From Candidatus Auribacter fodinae (GTDB lineage Bacteria > Auribacterota > Auribacteria > Auribacterales > Auribacteraceae): a DNA stretch of 35,587 bases. Shown one piece after another: positions 16,496 to 24,713 of this stretch (the stretch's first letter is position 1; each line of letters begins with the position of its first letter). A program made the translations under genes and the position numbers. The notes under the pieces are model-generated. The model worked only from the letters and a program-made list of their open reading frames with translations. It searched no databases and was not told where the DNA came from. Where the stretch lies: the NCBI GenBank assembly GCA_003599815.1, contig QZJZ01000085.1:1-35587 (forward strand). The letters run 5' to 3'.

Positions 16496-17545
16496 TTAAC
16501 GCGGAGACGGCATTTTTCCCGTTGGTTTGTTTCCGATGCTTTTGGGCAGTTTGCCTTCCAGCAAGTCGCCGATAGGTTTCAGTGTCTCGAATTTCATGAA
16601 TATAATGCGAATCGCCGCTGTAATCGGGGCGGCGAGGAACATTCCAGGTATGCCCCAGAGAAGTCCCCAGAATGAGAGAGACAGCAGAATTGTGACCGGA
16701 TGCAGTTTCAGTCCATGTCCCATAAGTTTTGGTTCAATGCCGTTGCCGACTACCATCTGTACTGTGCCGGGAAGCAGAATCACGAGGAGAATCATCCACG
16801 GGTTGCCGTACTGCACTACCGCTATTGGAATAGGTAGAAGCGTAGCGATAACTGACCCGATGTTCGGTATAAAATTGAACAGAAACGCGCAAAACCCGAA
16901 CACGTTCGCCAGCTGAAGGTTACAGGCACTGAGCGTCAGCCAGACCAGCAGTCCGGTTACAGCTGATACGGATGTTTTGGTTATGATATACATCCTGACT
17001 TTATGCTCGATTTCCGAGTAAGTCGTATCCTGTTCCACATGCGGTACCCGCCCGGCAAGCATGAAGATAACAAAAATAGCGACCAGCAATGTACTTGAAA
17101 ACAGGTCGATCACTGTGCCGAAGGTGTTGGTCACCAGACCGGGTATGGAGCTCTGGAGTTGATCCGCGAGTTTGTTCAGGCGGACAGATAGCCCGAGCTT
17201 TTGGAGCCTGTCCGTGCATCGAAGGATAAATTGGACGAAACTGTCGCTGTAATTGCCCGCGGTTGCCACGATGGTTTGTATTGCCTGGCTGGCAAACAAA
17301 AACATCAGAAACAATATTATGAACACTATCGATAGTGTTACCAGCACCGCCAGAGAACGGGGAAATTTCAGGCGAACGACAAGAAAGTCAAGCATCGGGC
17401 TGAACACAAGATAAATGAACACCGCCATAACAAAGGGTATGAGTATTGAATTCGCATAAAACAGCATTGCGCATATGCACAATAAAGCGATAGTCATTAA
17501 CGACGCTATTAAAAGCCTGTTCTGTTCCTGATTCAATGTCGGCAT
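16496..17545 (-). CDS. AI-2E family transporter (TqsA/PerM-like permease)
   Basis: A 349-residue membrane protein of the AI-2E/UPF0118 family. It has paired N-terminal helices, a soluble middle segment (about residues 80-170) and a C-terminal block of helices ending in GLLWGIPGMFLAAPITAAIRI, the family's most conserved stretch. NVFGFCAFLFNFIPNIGSVIAT is also typical. Members export autoinducer-2 (TqsA) or act as ion antiporters, and the substrate cannot be decided here. AAAGGAT precedes the ATG, and a good promoter lies at 17595-17623. The basic tail (KPTGKMPSPR) is unremarkable. Confidence 0.85.
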   Translation of the reverse strand: MPTLNQEQNRLLIASLMTIALLCICAMLFYANSILIPFVMAVFIYLVFSPMLDFLVVRLKFPRSLAVLVTLSIVFIILFLMFLFASQAIQTIVATAGNYSDSFVQFILRCTDRLQKLGLSVRLNKLADQLQSSIPGLVTNTFGTVIDLFSSTLLVAIFVIFMLAGRVPHVEQDTTYSEIEHKVRMYIITKTSVSAVTGLLVWLTLSACNLQLANVFGFCAFLFNFIPNIGSVIATLLPIPIAVVQYGNPWMILLVILLPGTVQMVVGNGIEPKLMGHGLKLHPVTILLSLSFWGLLWGIPGMFLAAPITAAIRIIFMKFETLKPIGDLLEGKLPKSIGNKPTGKMPSPR

Positions 17546-17594
17546 TACGGTATCCTTTCACGTGATGATTTATCTTCATAAAATAGCAATTGTA

Positions 17595-17623
17595 ATTATC
17601 TTCTAATGCCTGTGATTTTTCAA
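17595..17623 (-). promoter_or_regulatory. Promoter of AI-2E transporter gene
   Basis: On the minus strand TTGAAA (17618-17623), a 17-base spacer, then GATAAT (17595-17600). The leader would be about 43 bases. Confidence 0.5.
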
Positions 17624-18006
17624 GATAATACTAGCCGGATATGGACTCTATATTTTTAGGTCTTTTCACATGTTGATAAAAATGAATAAAATTGGCTGTT
17701 TTTCTATTTAAAATAAACCGAATATATATTATTTTGATCTATTGTCATGCAGTAATCATAGATTAAGCTGAATATCTGAAGCTTATTTGCAGGAATGATG
17801 AAATGGCATTGTTGTTCTTCCGGCGTAATGTTCTGTAATTGAGATGCTAAGTGGTTATTGGCGCTTTTTTTTATGGTGGTTTTCGAAAATAGACTTTTTT
17901 TTGGTGATTAGATATTTATATGTTGTTTTGTATAATTTGTAAATGTCTTTTCGCAAGCATATAGCATAGCGGAAGGAAAAAATGTTTTGTTTTTATGTAG
18001 AATAAA

Positions 18007-18035
18007 TTGACAAGACGACATTGTTGTCATAGTGT
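18007..18035 (+). promoter_or_regulatory. Promoter of UV-repair operon
   Basis: A perfect TTGACA (18007-18012), a 17-base spacer, then TAGTGT (18030-18035), which keeps the three key -10 positions (T, A, final T). A better-looking TATAAA at 18035-18040 is 22 bases from the -35, too far for unaided polymerase. That arrangement would suit an activator that twists the spacer. Confidence 0.5.
18014..18028 (+). promoter_or_regulatory. Candidate operator in UV-operon promoter
   Basis: GACGACA-T-TGTTGTC is a 15-bp palindrome with one mismatched pair, centred at 18021 between the -35 and -10. A repressor or a MerR-type activator could bind here. It does not match the common LexA boxes. Confidence 0.4.
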
Positions 18036-18090
18036 ATAAAATTACAGTGAAAAATAATTTTATATTTATATCTAAGGGGATGGCACACCC

Positions 18091-19029
18091 ATGATTCAAC
18101 AACGATTTCCAGTCCCGGTAGTTGTAGTATGTTCATGTCTCATCGATGATGAACTTCATGGACGCGGTGATGCCTCTATAACCGATGTTATAGCGGTACT
18201 GAAAGCCTTTGTGCGTTTTGAGCATGTTTGTCCGAACAGGGCATTGGGGCTTGACCTGCCTGACAGCCTTATGCATAGGGCATCAAGTTCCCTTTTCGGA
18301 TCCCGCATGCATAAAGCGGGCATTTCGAAAAAATTAACTGAGTATGCCCGCAATTATATTCACTCCCTCAGTTGTGTGGACGGCTGTATTTTTACGGAAC
18401 ATCCGAACCTCTGCCGTTCACAGCACGTTGATATCGGTATTCCGGTATCGATGACTATACCTGCGTTCATGGGACGGATGTTCAGGAAAAAGTACCCGTT
18501 TTTACCGGTGGAAACAGATCAGCGTGTTGTTCGTTTCTTTCATCATTTTTGTCAGCGCGTTTTTCTTATAGCGAACTTCAGGGCAGTCAGAAACAAAAAT
18601 TCAACTGTTGATCTTTCCGGTTTTCACGAACGGCACCGGCTGGTTATCATGGCGCATAATCCTGAGGTGTTGAGAAGTATGGACCGTCTGCTGTCCAATG
18701 TGTCCCAGTACCCGGTAACGTTGTTTGACCATTACGAGCAGTTGATGCAGAAGGCGTGCTGTCTTATCCCTCGATCTGAGAATGTCGTGCGGGTTTTGCG
18801 TATCTTGTTTGAGCGCATGAAGAGTGTGTTGTCGGAGTATGAAAAGGGGGAATGCCTCCATAGTATAGACAGGTATCTGGACAAGGCATTGTCGTTTTCC
18901 GATGCACTGAAGATTTATTTTGAAGTAATCCGTTATCACGAGTTGTATGAACTCATGGATGACGGACTTTTCAGTTTAATGCCGCCGGAATTAACGGATG
19001 CGCCTGCCTTTATCAGAAAAGTTACCTGA
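18091..19029 (+). CDS. Degenerate DUF523-DUF1722 (TudS/YbgA-like) protein
   Basis: A 312-residue protein with the same two-domain plan as the next gene: DUF523 (about 1-165) and DUF1722/YbgA (about 185-305). DUF523 proteins include the 4Fe-4S thiouracil desulfidase TudS, and DUF1722 is the E. coli YbgA domain, encoded beside photolyase. Three cysteines at the presumed cluster positions are kept (C16, C47, C108). Everything around them has changed: ACRYNG became ELHGRG, CPE became CPN, GLGVPRQPIRL became GLDLPDSLMH, and SPSCG became NLCRS. The frame is intact and AAGGGGA precedes the ATG by 10 bases, so it is probably expressed. It looks like a diverged paralogue with a new or lost activity, first in the UV operon. 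Confidence 0.7.
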   Translation: MIQQRFPVPVVVVCSCLIDDELHGRGDASITDVIAVLKAFVRFEHVCPNRALGLDLPDSLMHRASSSLFGSRMHKAGISKKLTEYARNYIHSLSCVDGCIFTEHPNLCRSQHVDIGIPVSMTIPAFMGRMFRKKYPFLPVETDQRVVRFFHHFCQRVFLIANFRAVRNKNSTVDLSGFHERHRLVIMAHNPEVLRSMDRLLSNVSQYPVTLFDHYEQLMQKACCLIPRSENVVRVLRILFERMKSVLSEYEKGECLHSIDRYLDKALSFSDALKIYFEVIRYHELYELMDDGLFSLMPPELTDAPAFIRKVT

Positions 19030-19121
19030 GCGAATTAACCGTTATTTTTTATTGACTCGCTTTTGAGCCGTTACTACAATGCAGTAAATGCAAGATATAA
19101 TTCCTACCTGTGGAGCACGCC

Positions 19122-20099
19122 GTGAGTGAAGTAGTTTCTGAAAAACCAGTTGTTTATGTCAGTAAATGCCTTGGGTTTGATGCATGCCGCTATAACGGCA
19201 TTACTCTTCCTAACGCTAAAGTGGATATGCTGAAAGAATTTGTCGAGTTTCGTCCGGTGTGCCCTGAAGTGGAAATAGGTCTTGGCGTTCCGCGTCAGCC
19301 GATACGGTTAGTGCTTGTCGGTGATGAAAAACGGCTTCACCAGCCGGCTTCACAGCGTGACCTTACAGCGGAAATGACTTCCTACATAAACAATCTTTGC
19401 GCAGGCATTGATATTGTCGACGGGTTCATACTGAAAGACAGGTCGCCATCTTGCGGAATAAAGGATGTGAAACTGTATACTGAGGCAGGAATGCCCTGTT
19501 CCGGATCGGAATCAGGGTTCTTTGGCGGTGCGATACTGGAACGGTTTCCCGATGTTCCTGCGGAAACGGAAGGAAGGCTCAGCAACTTCAAGGTACGTGA
19601 ACATTTTCTGATCAGGATGTTTACTCAGACACGGTTTCGTATTTTAAAAAAACGATGCGTAATGAGTGAACTTGTTGATTTTCATGCGAAAAACAAGTTT
19701 CTTATACAGTCATATAACGAATCCATGCTGAGAAAAATGGGCAGGGTAGTGGCGAATCATGATAAAAAAAGCGTGGCAGATGTGTTTGACGTGTACAACC
19801 GGCTTCTTTGTTCAGCTCTCAGCAAAGCTCCCCGCTATACCTCGAATATCAATGTGCTGATGCATGCGTTGGGTTTTGTTTCTAAAAACCTTCTTCCCCG
19901 GGAAAAAGCGTATTTCCTTGATTCACTGGAACGTTACCGGGCTGGGCGCATACCGCTTAGTGTCCCTGTCGGCGTTATTAAAGCGCATCTTGTACGGTAT
20001 GAAGTAACCTATATGCTCGATCAGACATTTTTTGAGCCGTATCCTGAAGCGCTCGTTGAAATTACCGATTCCGGCAAGGGCAGGGCTATCCGAAGATGA
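19122..20099 (+). CDS. DUF523-DUF1722 (TudS/YbgA-like) protein
   Basis: A 325-residue canonical fusion. In DUF523: SKCLGFDACRYNG (C16, C22), RPVCPEVEIGLGVPRQPIRL (C47, E49) and DRSPSCGIKDVKLY (C111). C16, C47 and C111 are probably the 4Fe-4S ligands, by analogy with TudS. The DUF1722/YbgA domain fills about residues 185-310. YbgA-type genes sit next to photolyase genes in several bacteria, and the same is true here. The biochemical role is unproven: thiouracil or thiouridine desulfuration is the closest known chemistry. I chose the GTG at 19122, 6 bases after GGAG, over the in-frame GTG at 19110. The stop overlaps the next start by 4 bases. Confidence 0.85.
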   Translation: MSEVVSEKPVVYVSKCLGFDACRYNGITLPNAKVDMLKEFVEFRPVCPEVEIGLGVPRQPIRLVLVGDEKRLHQPASQRDLTAEMTSYINNLCAGIDIVDGFILKDRSPSCGIKDVKLYTEAGMPCSGSESGFFGGAILERFPDVPAETEGRLSNFKVREHFLIRMFTQTRFRILKKRCVMSELVDFHAKNKFLIQSYNESMLRKMGRVVANHDKKSVADVFDVYNRLLCSALSKAPRYTSNINVLMHALGFVSKNLLPREKAYFLDSLERYRAGRIPLSVPVGVIKAHLVRYEVTYMLDQTFFEPYPEALVEITDSGKGRAIRR

Positions 20100-20995
20100 A
20101 AATCGGATATCCCTGTATAAACAGAACTATTGGCTGTTGCGCTAACAAGGCATTTCGCCTGAAAAGCTATTCGCCGGAAAAACTTATAGAAACTATACGC
20201 AATAATCTGGACTGCCTGCGGAAGATACTGGAATATAACGTTCATCATAACATATTTTTTTTTCGGATTAGTTCTGATGTTATCCCGTTTGCTTCTCATG
20301 ATATATGCGATTTTGACTGGCAGTCGCACTTCCAGCAGGAGTTCAGGGACATTGGCGGTTACATCCGCCGGCACGATATGCGTATATCCATGCACCCCGA
20401 TCAGTTTACGTTAATTAACGCTCAGGACGCAGGCATATTTGAGCGAAGCAGGCGAGAGTTACAGTATCATGCCGATTTTCTGGACGCTCTTGAGCTTGAT
20501 ACCACTGCGAAAATCCAGATTCATGTCGGCGGCGTGTATGGTGACAGATCGGCAAGCATGGCCCGTTTTGTGAAACGGTATCATATGCTTGATTCTTTCA
20601 TCACCCGACGGTTGGTAATAGAAAATGACGATGTGAGTTATCCGCTGGCAGACTGCCTTGAACTGCATAAGGATACAGGCGTTCCGGTGTTGTACGATGA
20701 GTTTCATAACGCAGTTAATCCGTCCGGGTTTGACAGCTCATCCGCTTTGGGGGGTGTGTCTGTTACATGGCGGCAGTGCGATGGGGTTCCGATGGTGGAT
20801 TACAGTTCACAGCAAGCTGGCGCGAAAAAGGGGTCACATACATGGGAAATAGATATCCATGACTTTTCTCTTTTCCTTGAGCGAATCAAACCGTACAATT
20901 GTGACATTATGTTGGAAATAAAGAATAAGGAAGCAAGCGCTATTGCGGCTCTTGCCGTCATCGCTTCCGAACAGCATACAGGAGCTTCAGCATGA
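20096..20995 (+). CDS. uvsE: UV-damage endonuclease (UvdE/Uve1 family)
   Basis: A 299-residue TIM-barrel nuclease of the UVDE family, normal length. Metal-binding and active-site motifs are visible: GYPCIN at the N-terminus, RISSDVIPF, MHPDQFTLIN (H100, D102, Q103), LVIENDD (E176), YDEFHN (E202, H204) and VDYSSQ. The enzyme nicks DNA directly 5' of cyclobutane dimers and 6-4 photoproducts and starts an alternative excision-repair route that does not need UvrABC. It overlaps the preceding gene by ATGA and the photolyase gene by ATGA, so the three are translationally coupled. A run of nine T lies in codons for FFF near residue 55. Confidence 0.93.
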   Translation: MKIGYPCINRTIGCCANKAFRLKSYSPEKLIETIRNNLDCLRKILEYNVHHNIFFFRISSDVIPFASHDICDFDWQSHFQQEFRDIGGYIRRHDMRISMHPDQFTLINAQDAGIFERSRRELQYHADFLDALELDTTAKIQIHVGGVYGDRSASMARFVKRYHMLDSFITRRLVIENDDVSYPLADCLELHKDTGVPVLYDEFHNAVNPSGFDSSSALGGVSVTWRQCDGVPMVDYSSQQAGAKKGSHTWEIDIHDFSLFLERIKPYNCDIMLEIKNKEASAIAALAVIASEQHTGASA

Positions 20996-22359
20996 TACAT
21001 AAACAGCGTATACAGGCATTGAACAATGCGGTTAAAAAAGGCGGATTATACGTGGTGTACTGGATGCAGGCATCCCAGCGCGCTGAGTATAATCATGCGC
21101 TTGAGTATGCTATTCGTGAAGCGAATAAACGTGATTTGCCGCTGGTGGTTTTCTTCGGCGTCACCGATTCGTTCCCTGAGGCGAATGAACGTCATTACTT
21201 TTTTATGCTTGAGGGACTGCGTGAAACACAGGAAACGCTGGCAAAGCGGTCGGTTAAAATGGTAATCAGGCTGGTGTCTCCGGAAGAAGGCGCTCTGGCT
21301 TTAACCGCTGATGCCGCACTGCTTGTTGTTGACCGGGGATATCTCCGCATACAAAAACAGTGGCGCGAGTATGTTGCGCATAAGGCGCAATGCCCTGTGG
21401 CGCAGGTGGAAACGGATGTACTTGTCCCTGTGGAAACGGCGTGCAGGAAAGAAGCGTACTCCGCGGCGGTTATACGGCGGCGTATTGACCAGTACGCTGG
21501 TGAGTTTCTGAAAGAACTGAAAGAGACAAAAGTGCACAAATCGTCATTATCTCTTGAAATGGAAACAGTTGATATAACTGATATCCCCGCCGTGCTGGCA
21601 CGGATGAATATAGACCGGAGCGTCAGGAAATCACTTTTTTTTACAGGCGGGACATCTCAGGCACGAGCGTTATTGGACGATTTTATCAAACATAAACTGG
21701 ATACATACGATGAAAAACGGAATGATCCGGCGGACAATCATGTGTCCGATCTCAGCCCGTATCTTCATTTCGGGCAGATTTCACCTCTTTTCATCGCGTT
21801 ACAACTGATAGCGACAGGGAAGAAGGCAGTAAACCCATTTCTGGAAGAGATGGTTGTACGGCGCGAACTCAGCATGAACTTTACGTTTTATAATGCTCAG
21901 TACGATTCGCTGAAGGCCCTGCCTGACTGGGCAATGAGCACTCTTGACGAACATCGGCAGGATGCCCGCGCCTATATGTACAGCCTTGAGGAATTTGAGC
22001 AGTCCAAAACGCATGACCCTTACTGGAACGCGGCGCAAACAGAAATGGTTCTGAGCGGAAAAATGCACGGATATATGCGCATGTACTGGGGCAAGAAGAT
22101 ATTGGAATGGTCGCAGTCGCCGGAGGAAGCGCTTAAAACAGCGTTGCATCTGAATAATAAATACGAACTCGACGGGCGCGGCCCGAACGCGTTTACCGGG
22201 GTATTATGGTGTTTCGGCAAACATGACCGTCCCTGGCGTGAACGGGATATTTTCGGTAAAATACGCTATATGAGCGAATCAGGATTGGCTCGCAAGTTTA
22301 ATATGGAAGGGTATGTTGAACGGGTGAACAAACTCAAGAACGAGTCGCTCCTGCTGTAA
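20992..22359 (+). CDS. phr: Class II deoxyribodipyrimidine photolyase
   Basis: A 455-residue flavoenzyme that uses light to split cyclobutane pyrimidine dimers. The class II signatures are plain: VYWMQASQRAEYNHAL at the start of the antenna domain, VVRRELSMNFTFYN, YDSLKALPDWA, THDPYWNAAQTEMV and GKMHGYMRMYWGKKILEW around the FAD and DNA sites, and FTGVLWCFGKHDRPW. The length is typical. The start overlaps the UvdE gene by 4 bases. It is the last repair gene of the operon; the GT4 gene 45 bases downstream, on the same strand, may be read through. Confidence 0.95.
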   Translation: MIHKQRIQALNNAVKKGGLYVVYWMQASQRAEYNHALEYAIREANKRDLPLVVFFGVTDSFPEANERHYFFMLEGLRETQETLAKRSVKMVIRLVSPEEGALALTADAALLVVDRGYLRIQKQWREYVAHKAQCPVAQVETDVLVPVETACRKEAYSAAVIRRRIDQYAGEFLKELKETKVHKSSLSLEMETVDITDIPAVLARMNIDRSVRKSLFFTGGTSQARALLDDFIKHKLDTYDEKRNDPADNHVSDLSPYLHFGQISPLFIALQLIATGKKAVNPFLEEMVVRRELSMNFTFYNAQYDSLKALPDWAMSTLDEHRQDARAYMYSLEEFEQSKTHDPYWNAAQTEMVLSGKMHGYMRMYWGKKILEWSQSPEEALKTALHLNNKYELDGRGPNAFTGVLWCFGKHDRPWRERDIFGKIRYMSESGLARKFNMEGYVERVNKLKNESLLL

Positions 22360-22404
22360 GGGGAGTCTCGCTGTCCTTTGTAAAACCAGTAGAAGAGAAA
22401 CAGG

Positions 22405-23514
22405 ATGCCAACAGTCGGTTATGTCTTGCAGAAGTCCGGACAAATTTGCGCTCTGGAACAGAACGCTATCGCTATATGGGATGGCATAAAACAAACTGAA
22501 ATTCAGCCTGTTGCATTCTGTCCTGAATACGGACAGCTTACGGTAATATTATCTCACCGTACGGATATCCCTTTTTATGTGTATCCGTATATCCAGCCCT
22601 CATTCAGTGCGCCATTTAAAACGATACGGCAGATATTCGAATGGAATTCCCTGTTCAAGCAGGCTGGTATTGGTTTACTGCATGCGAATGATATGTTTTG
22701 CGCCCGGTCTGTAATGCTGCCGGCATGTCTGCGCGGGATACCCGTGCTGTGTGATGTGCGCTATCAGCAGGATGTCAGTACCCTGCTTTGGCTGTTCAGG
22801 CATCTGCCCAAGCCGGCCGGGTTTATTTTTTGCAGTCATGCCTTGCAGGAACAGTGCGCGGAAATTATTCAGTCCGCATGTCCGAAAGCTGATTTGTTCG
22901 TAGTTCCGAATGCGGTGAATATTGATGATTTTGCGTACGTGCCAAAAACCGGAAATGCTCGTTTACGCATAGGCATTATCGGTAGTTTTGTTCTTGCAAA
23001 AGGGCATGAGGATTTTCTGGATATGGCGGATTTGCTGTTGAAAAAGGGATATAACGTTCAGTTCGATATTATTGGCGATGATATCTATAATCAGGGGCGT
23101 CGTTCTTTTCTGGAGAAAAAAGCCCTGATACTCAATTTATCCGGGCACTGTGTTTTTCACGGGTATGTGCGTGATATCGCGGAAATGATACAACAGCTTG
23201 ATATTGTCGTTTGTACTTCGCATACCGAGCCTTTTGCCCGGTCTTTAATAGAAGGAATGTCATGCGGAAAACCGGTGGTCAGCACGAATGTTGACGGCAT
23301 ACCGGAAATTGTGCGCGACAGGGAAACCGGTTTTCTGGTTAATCCGCATGCGCCGCGAGAACTTGCCGGGTGTGTGGAACAACTGATCCGCGACCCTGAA
23401 CTCCGGTACCGTATGGGCGAACAGGGGAGGGCAGACGTTGCTGAACGGTTTTCACTGCGGTCTCAGGCAGATGCTTTGATCTCGATCTATTCACGGTATT
23501 GCCGTATACAATAA
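22405..23514 (+). CDS. GT4 family glycosyltransferase
   Basis: A 369-residue GT-B enzyme. The second Rossmann domain begins near residue 188 with LRIGIIGSFVLAKGHEDFL. The donor site is EPFARSLIEGMSCGKPVVSTNVDGIPEIV (E at both ends of the EX7E motif), followed by GFLVNPH. This is typical of GT4 enzymes that build cell-surface polysaccharide. It follows the photolyase gene by 45 bases on the same strand and converges, with a 5-base gap, on the minus-strand export operon. It most likely serves the same glycan as that operon, although its transcription probably comes from the UV operon or a promoter I could not find. Confidence 0.8.
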   Translation: MPTVGYVLQKSGQICALEQNAIAIWDGIKQTEIQPVAFCPEYGQLTVILSHRTDIPFYVYPYIQPSFSAPFKTIRQIFEWNSLFKQAGIGLLHANDMFCARSVMLPACLRGIPVLCDVRYQQDVSTLLWLFRHLPKPAGFIFCSHALQEQCAEIIQSACPKADLFVVPNAVNIDDFAYVPKTGNARLRIGIIGSFVLAKGHEDFLDMADLLLKKGYNVQFDIIGDDIYNQGRRSFLEKKALILNLSGHCVFHGYVRDIAEMIQQLDIVVCTSHTEPFARSLIEGMSCGKPVVSTNVDGIPEIVRDRETGFLVNPHAPRELAGCVEQLIRDPELRYRMGEQGRADVAERFSLRSQADALISIYSRYCRIQ

Positions 23515-23519
23515 TCAGG

Positions 23520-24713
23520 TTAGGGCTTGTTTAATAGTGCACGATAGAAATCGACCAGTTCCTTGCCGACAATAGATGGCGACAGCTTTTGTATCCGTGC
23601 CGCCGCTTTGCCCTCCATAGCGGTTTTATCTGATGGAGATAAGGCAAGCGCTTTTTCAATGGCTGAACGCAAAGATACCGGATCATTAATCTCGCAGAGA
23701 AACCCGGATTTGCCGTCGTCAATCAGCTGTTCGCAACTGGAGCCTCGTGTTCCTACCACCACTTTTTTATGCGCCATAGCCTCAATGACCGTATTCGGAA
23801 AATTGTCAATAAGAGATGGAATCACCACCGCATACGCGTTCTCAAGAACAGGAAATAATTGAGATTGAGGCGTTTTTCCGATATGCACAGCCCTGCCCCT
23901 ATGCGTGCCGGCTCGTTCCCATACGTATTCCATGATCGGTTTGCCCTCATAGTTGTAGCTTTGCCCGGCAAAGACAAAATAGAGGTTTTGATGGGCGTCA
24001 AGCAGTTCAAAGATCATATCTCCCACAGCGGCTATTCCTTTCAGACGCGATAATTTACCGAAGTACAGAAGATATCTTTTCCCTTTCAGCAACGAGGTGT
24101 ATAGCGCGTCATCGACGGCGGCATGGCTTGGCACAAACGGCGTTTCAATAACGGTAACATCTTTGCCCGTAGCCTGTTTAACCATGCCGGCAATCACGTA
24201 TGACGGCCCGAAGATATAGTCTGACCGTTTGAGCGCAATCTCTTCAATCTTTTCAGAAAGAAGTATATCGCGCGTCGGACGCGTGTTGCCGGATGCGATA
24301 CGCAGTGCGGGCTGGTAACTGGAAAGACGGGTTATTGAGGGTATATCTTTATTTTTCCAGAAACCGGGCGCAGTGTAACTGGGGTACTGGATCAGGTCAA
24401 TCGGTTTTTCCCTGTGGAGCGTTTGTACCGCATTATTCAGGGCTCTGCTCTGATGGAGCCACATGAGGGACAGCCGGTACTTTTTTAATGTAATCCGGTT
24501 AAGCGCCTTGTACCAGAAATCAGGCGACGTGTTTACTATACGGACTTCAATGCCGTTATGGTTGATTGTCTCTGTTTTGTTTCCCGCGACGACTATAATG
24601 GGCTCTATGCCGAATTCTTTAAGGGTAAGGCTGATGCGGTGAAGATAATTAGCCAGCCCGCCGTCAAAGAAGGTATCGTGAATGTATTCCGGTGTGACAA
24701 AGGCTATTCTCAT
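23520..24713 (-). CDS. GT4 family glycosyltransferase
   Basis: A 397-residue GT-B enzyme. The N-terminal domain opens MRIAFVTPEYIHDTFFDGGLANYLHRI, with the glycine-rich acceptor loop. The donor domain has YLLYFGKLSRLKGI and VIPSLIDNFPNTVIEAMAHKKVVVGT, the GT4 EX7E region, and DGKSGFL. It is the last gene of the minus-strand operon with Wzm, Wzt and an ATP-grasp protein, and its start overlaps the ATP-grasp stop by 4 bases. It should add a sugar to the polysaccharide that the ABC transporter exports. The sugar is not readable. Confidence 0.82.
   Translation of the reverse strand: MRIAFVTPEYIHDTFFDGGLANYLHRISLTLKEFGIEPIIVVAGNKTETINHNGIEVRIVNTSPDFWYKALNRITLKKYRLSLMWLHQSRALNNAVQTLHREKPIDLIQYPSYTAPGFWKNKDIPSITRLSSYQPALRIASGNTRPTRDILLSEKIEEIALKRSDYIFGPSYVIAGMVKQATGKDVTVIETPFVPSHAAVDDALYTSLLKGKRYLLYFGKLSRLKGIAAVGDMIFELLDAHQNLYFVFAGQSYNYEGKPIMEYVWERAGTHRGRAVHIGKTPQSQLFPVLENAYAVVIPSLIDNFPNTVIEAMAHKKVVVGTRGSSCEQLIDDGKSGFLCEINDPVSLRSAIEKALALSPSDKTAMEGKAAARIQKLSPSIVGKELVDFYRALLNKP

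Larger units (their letters stand above)
17546..18090. other. Divergent intergenic region with two promoters
   Basis: 545 AT-rich bases between divergent genes. It holds the AI-2E promoter on the minus strand, the UV-operon promoter with its palindrome on the plus strand, and about 380 bases between them in which I see no gene or repeat. Confidence 0.5.

Noticed and set aside
18007..18040. LexA (SOS) box at the UV operon
   Set aside because: The palindrome matches neither CTGT-N8-ACAG nor GAAC-N4-GTTC, so a LexA assignment is not supported.
20255..20263. Phase-variable tract of nine T in the UvdE gene
   Set aside because: The run encodes conserved phenylalanines in frame, and repair genes are not usual phase-variation targets; there is no second sign of switching.
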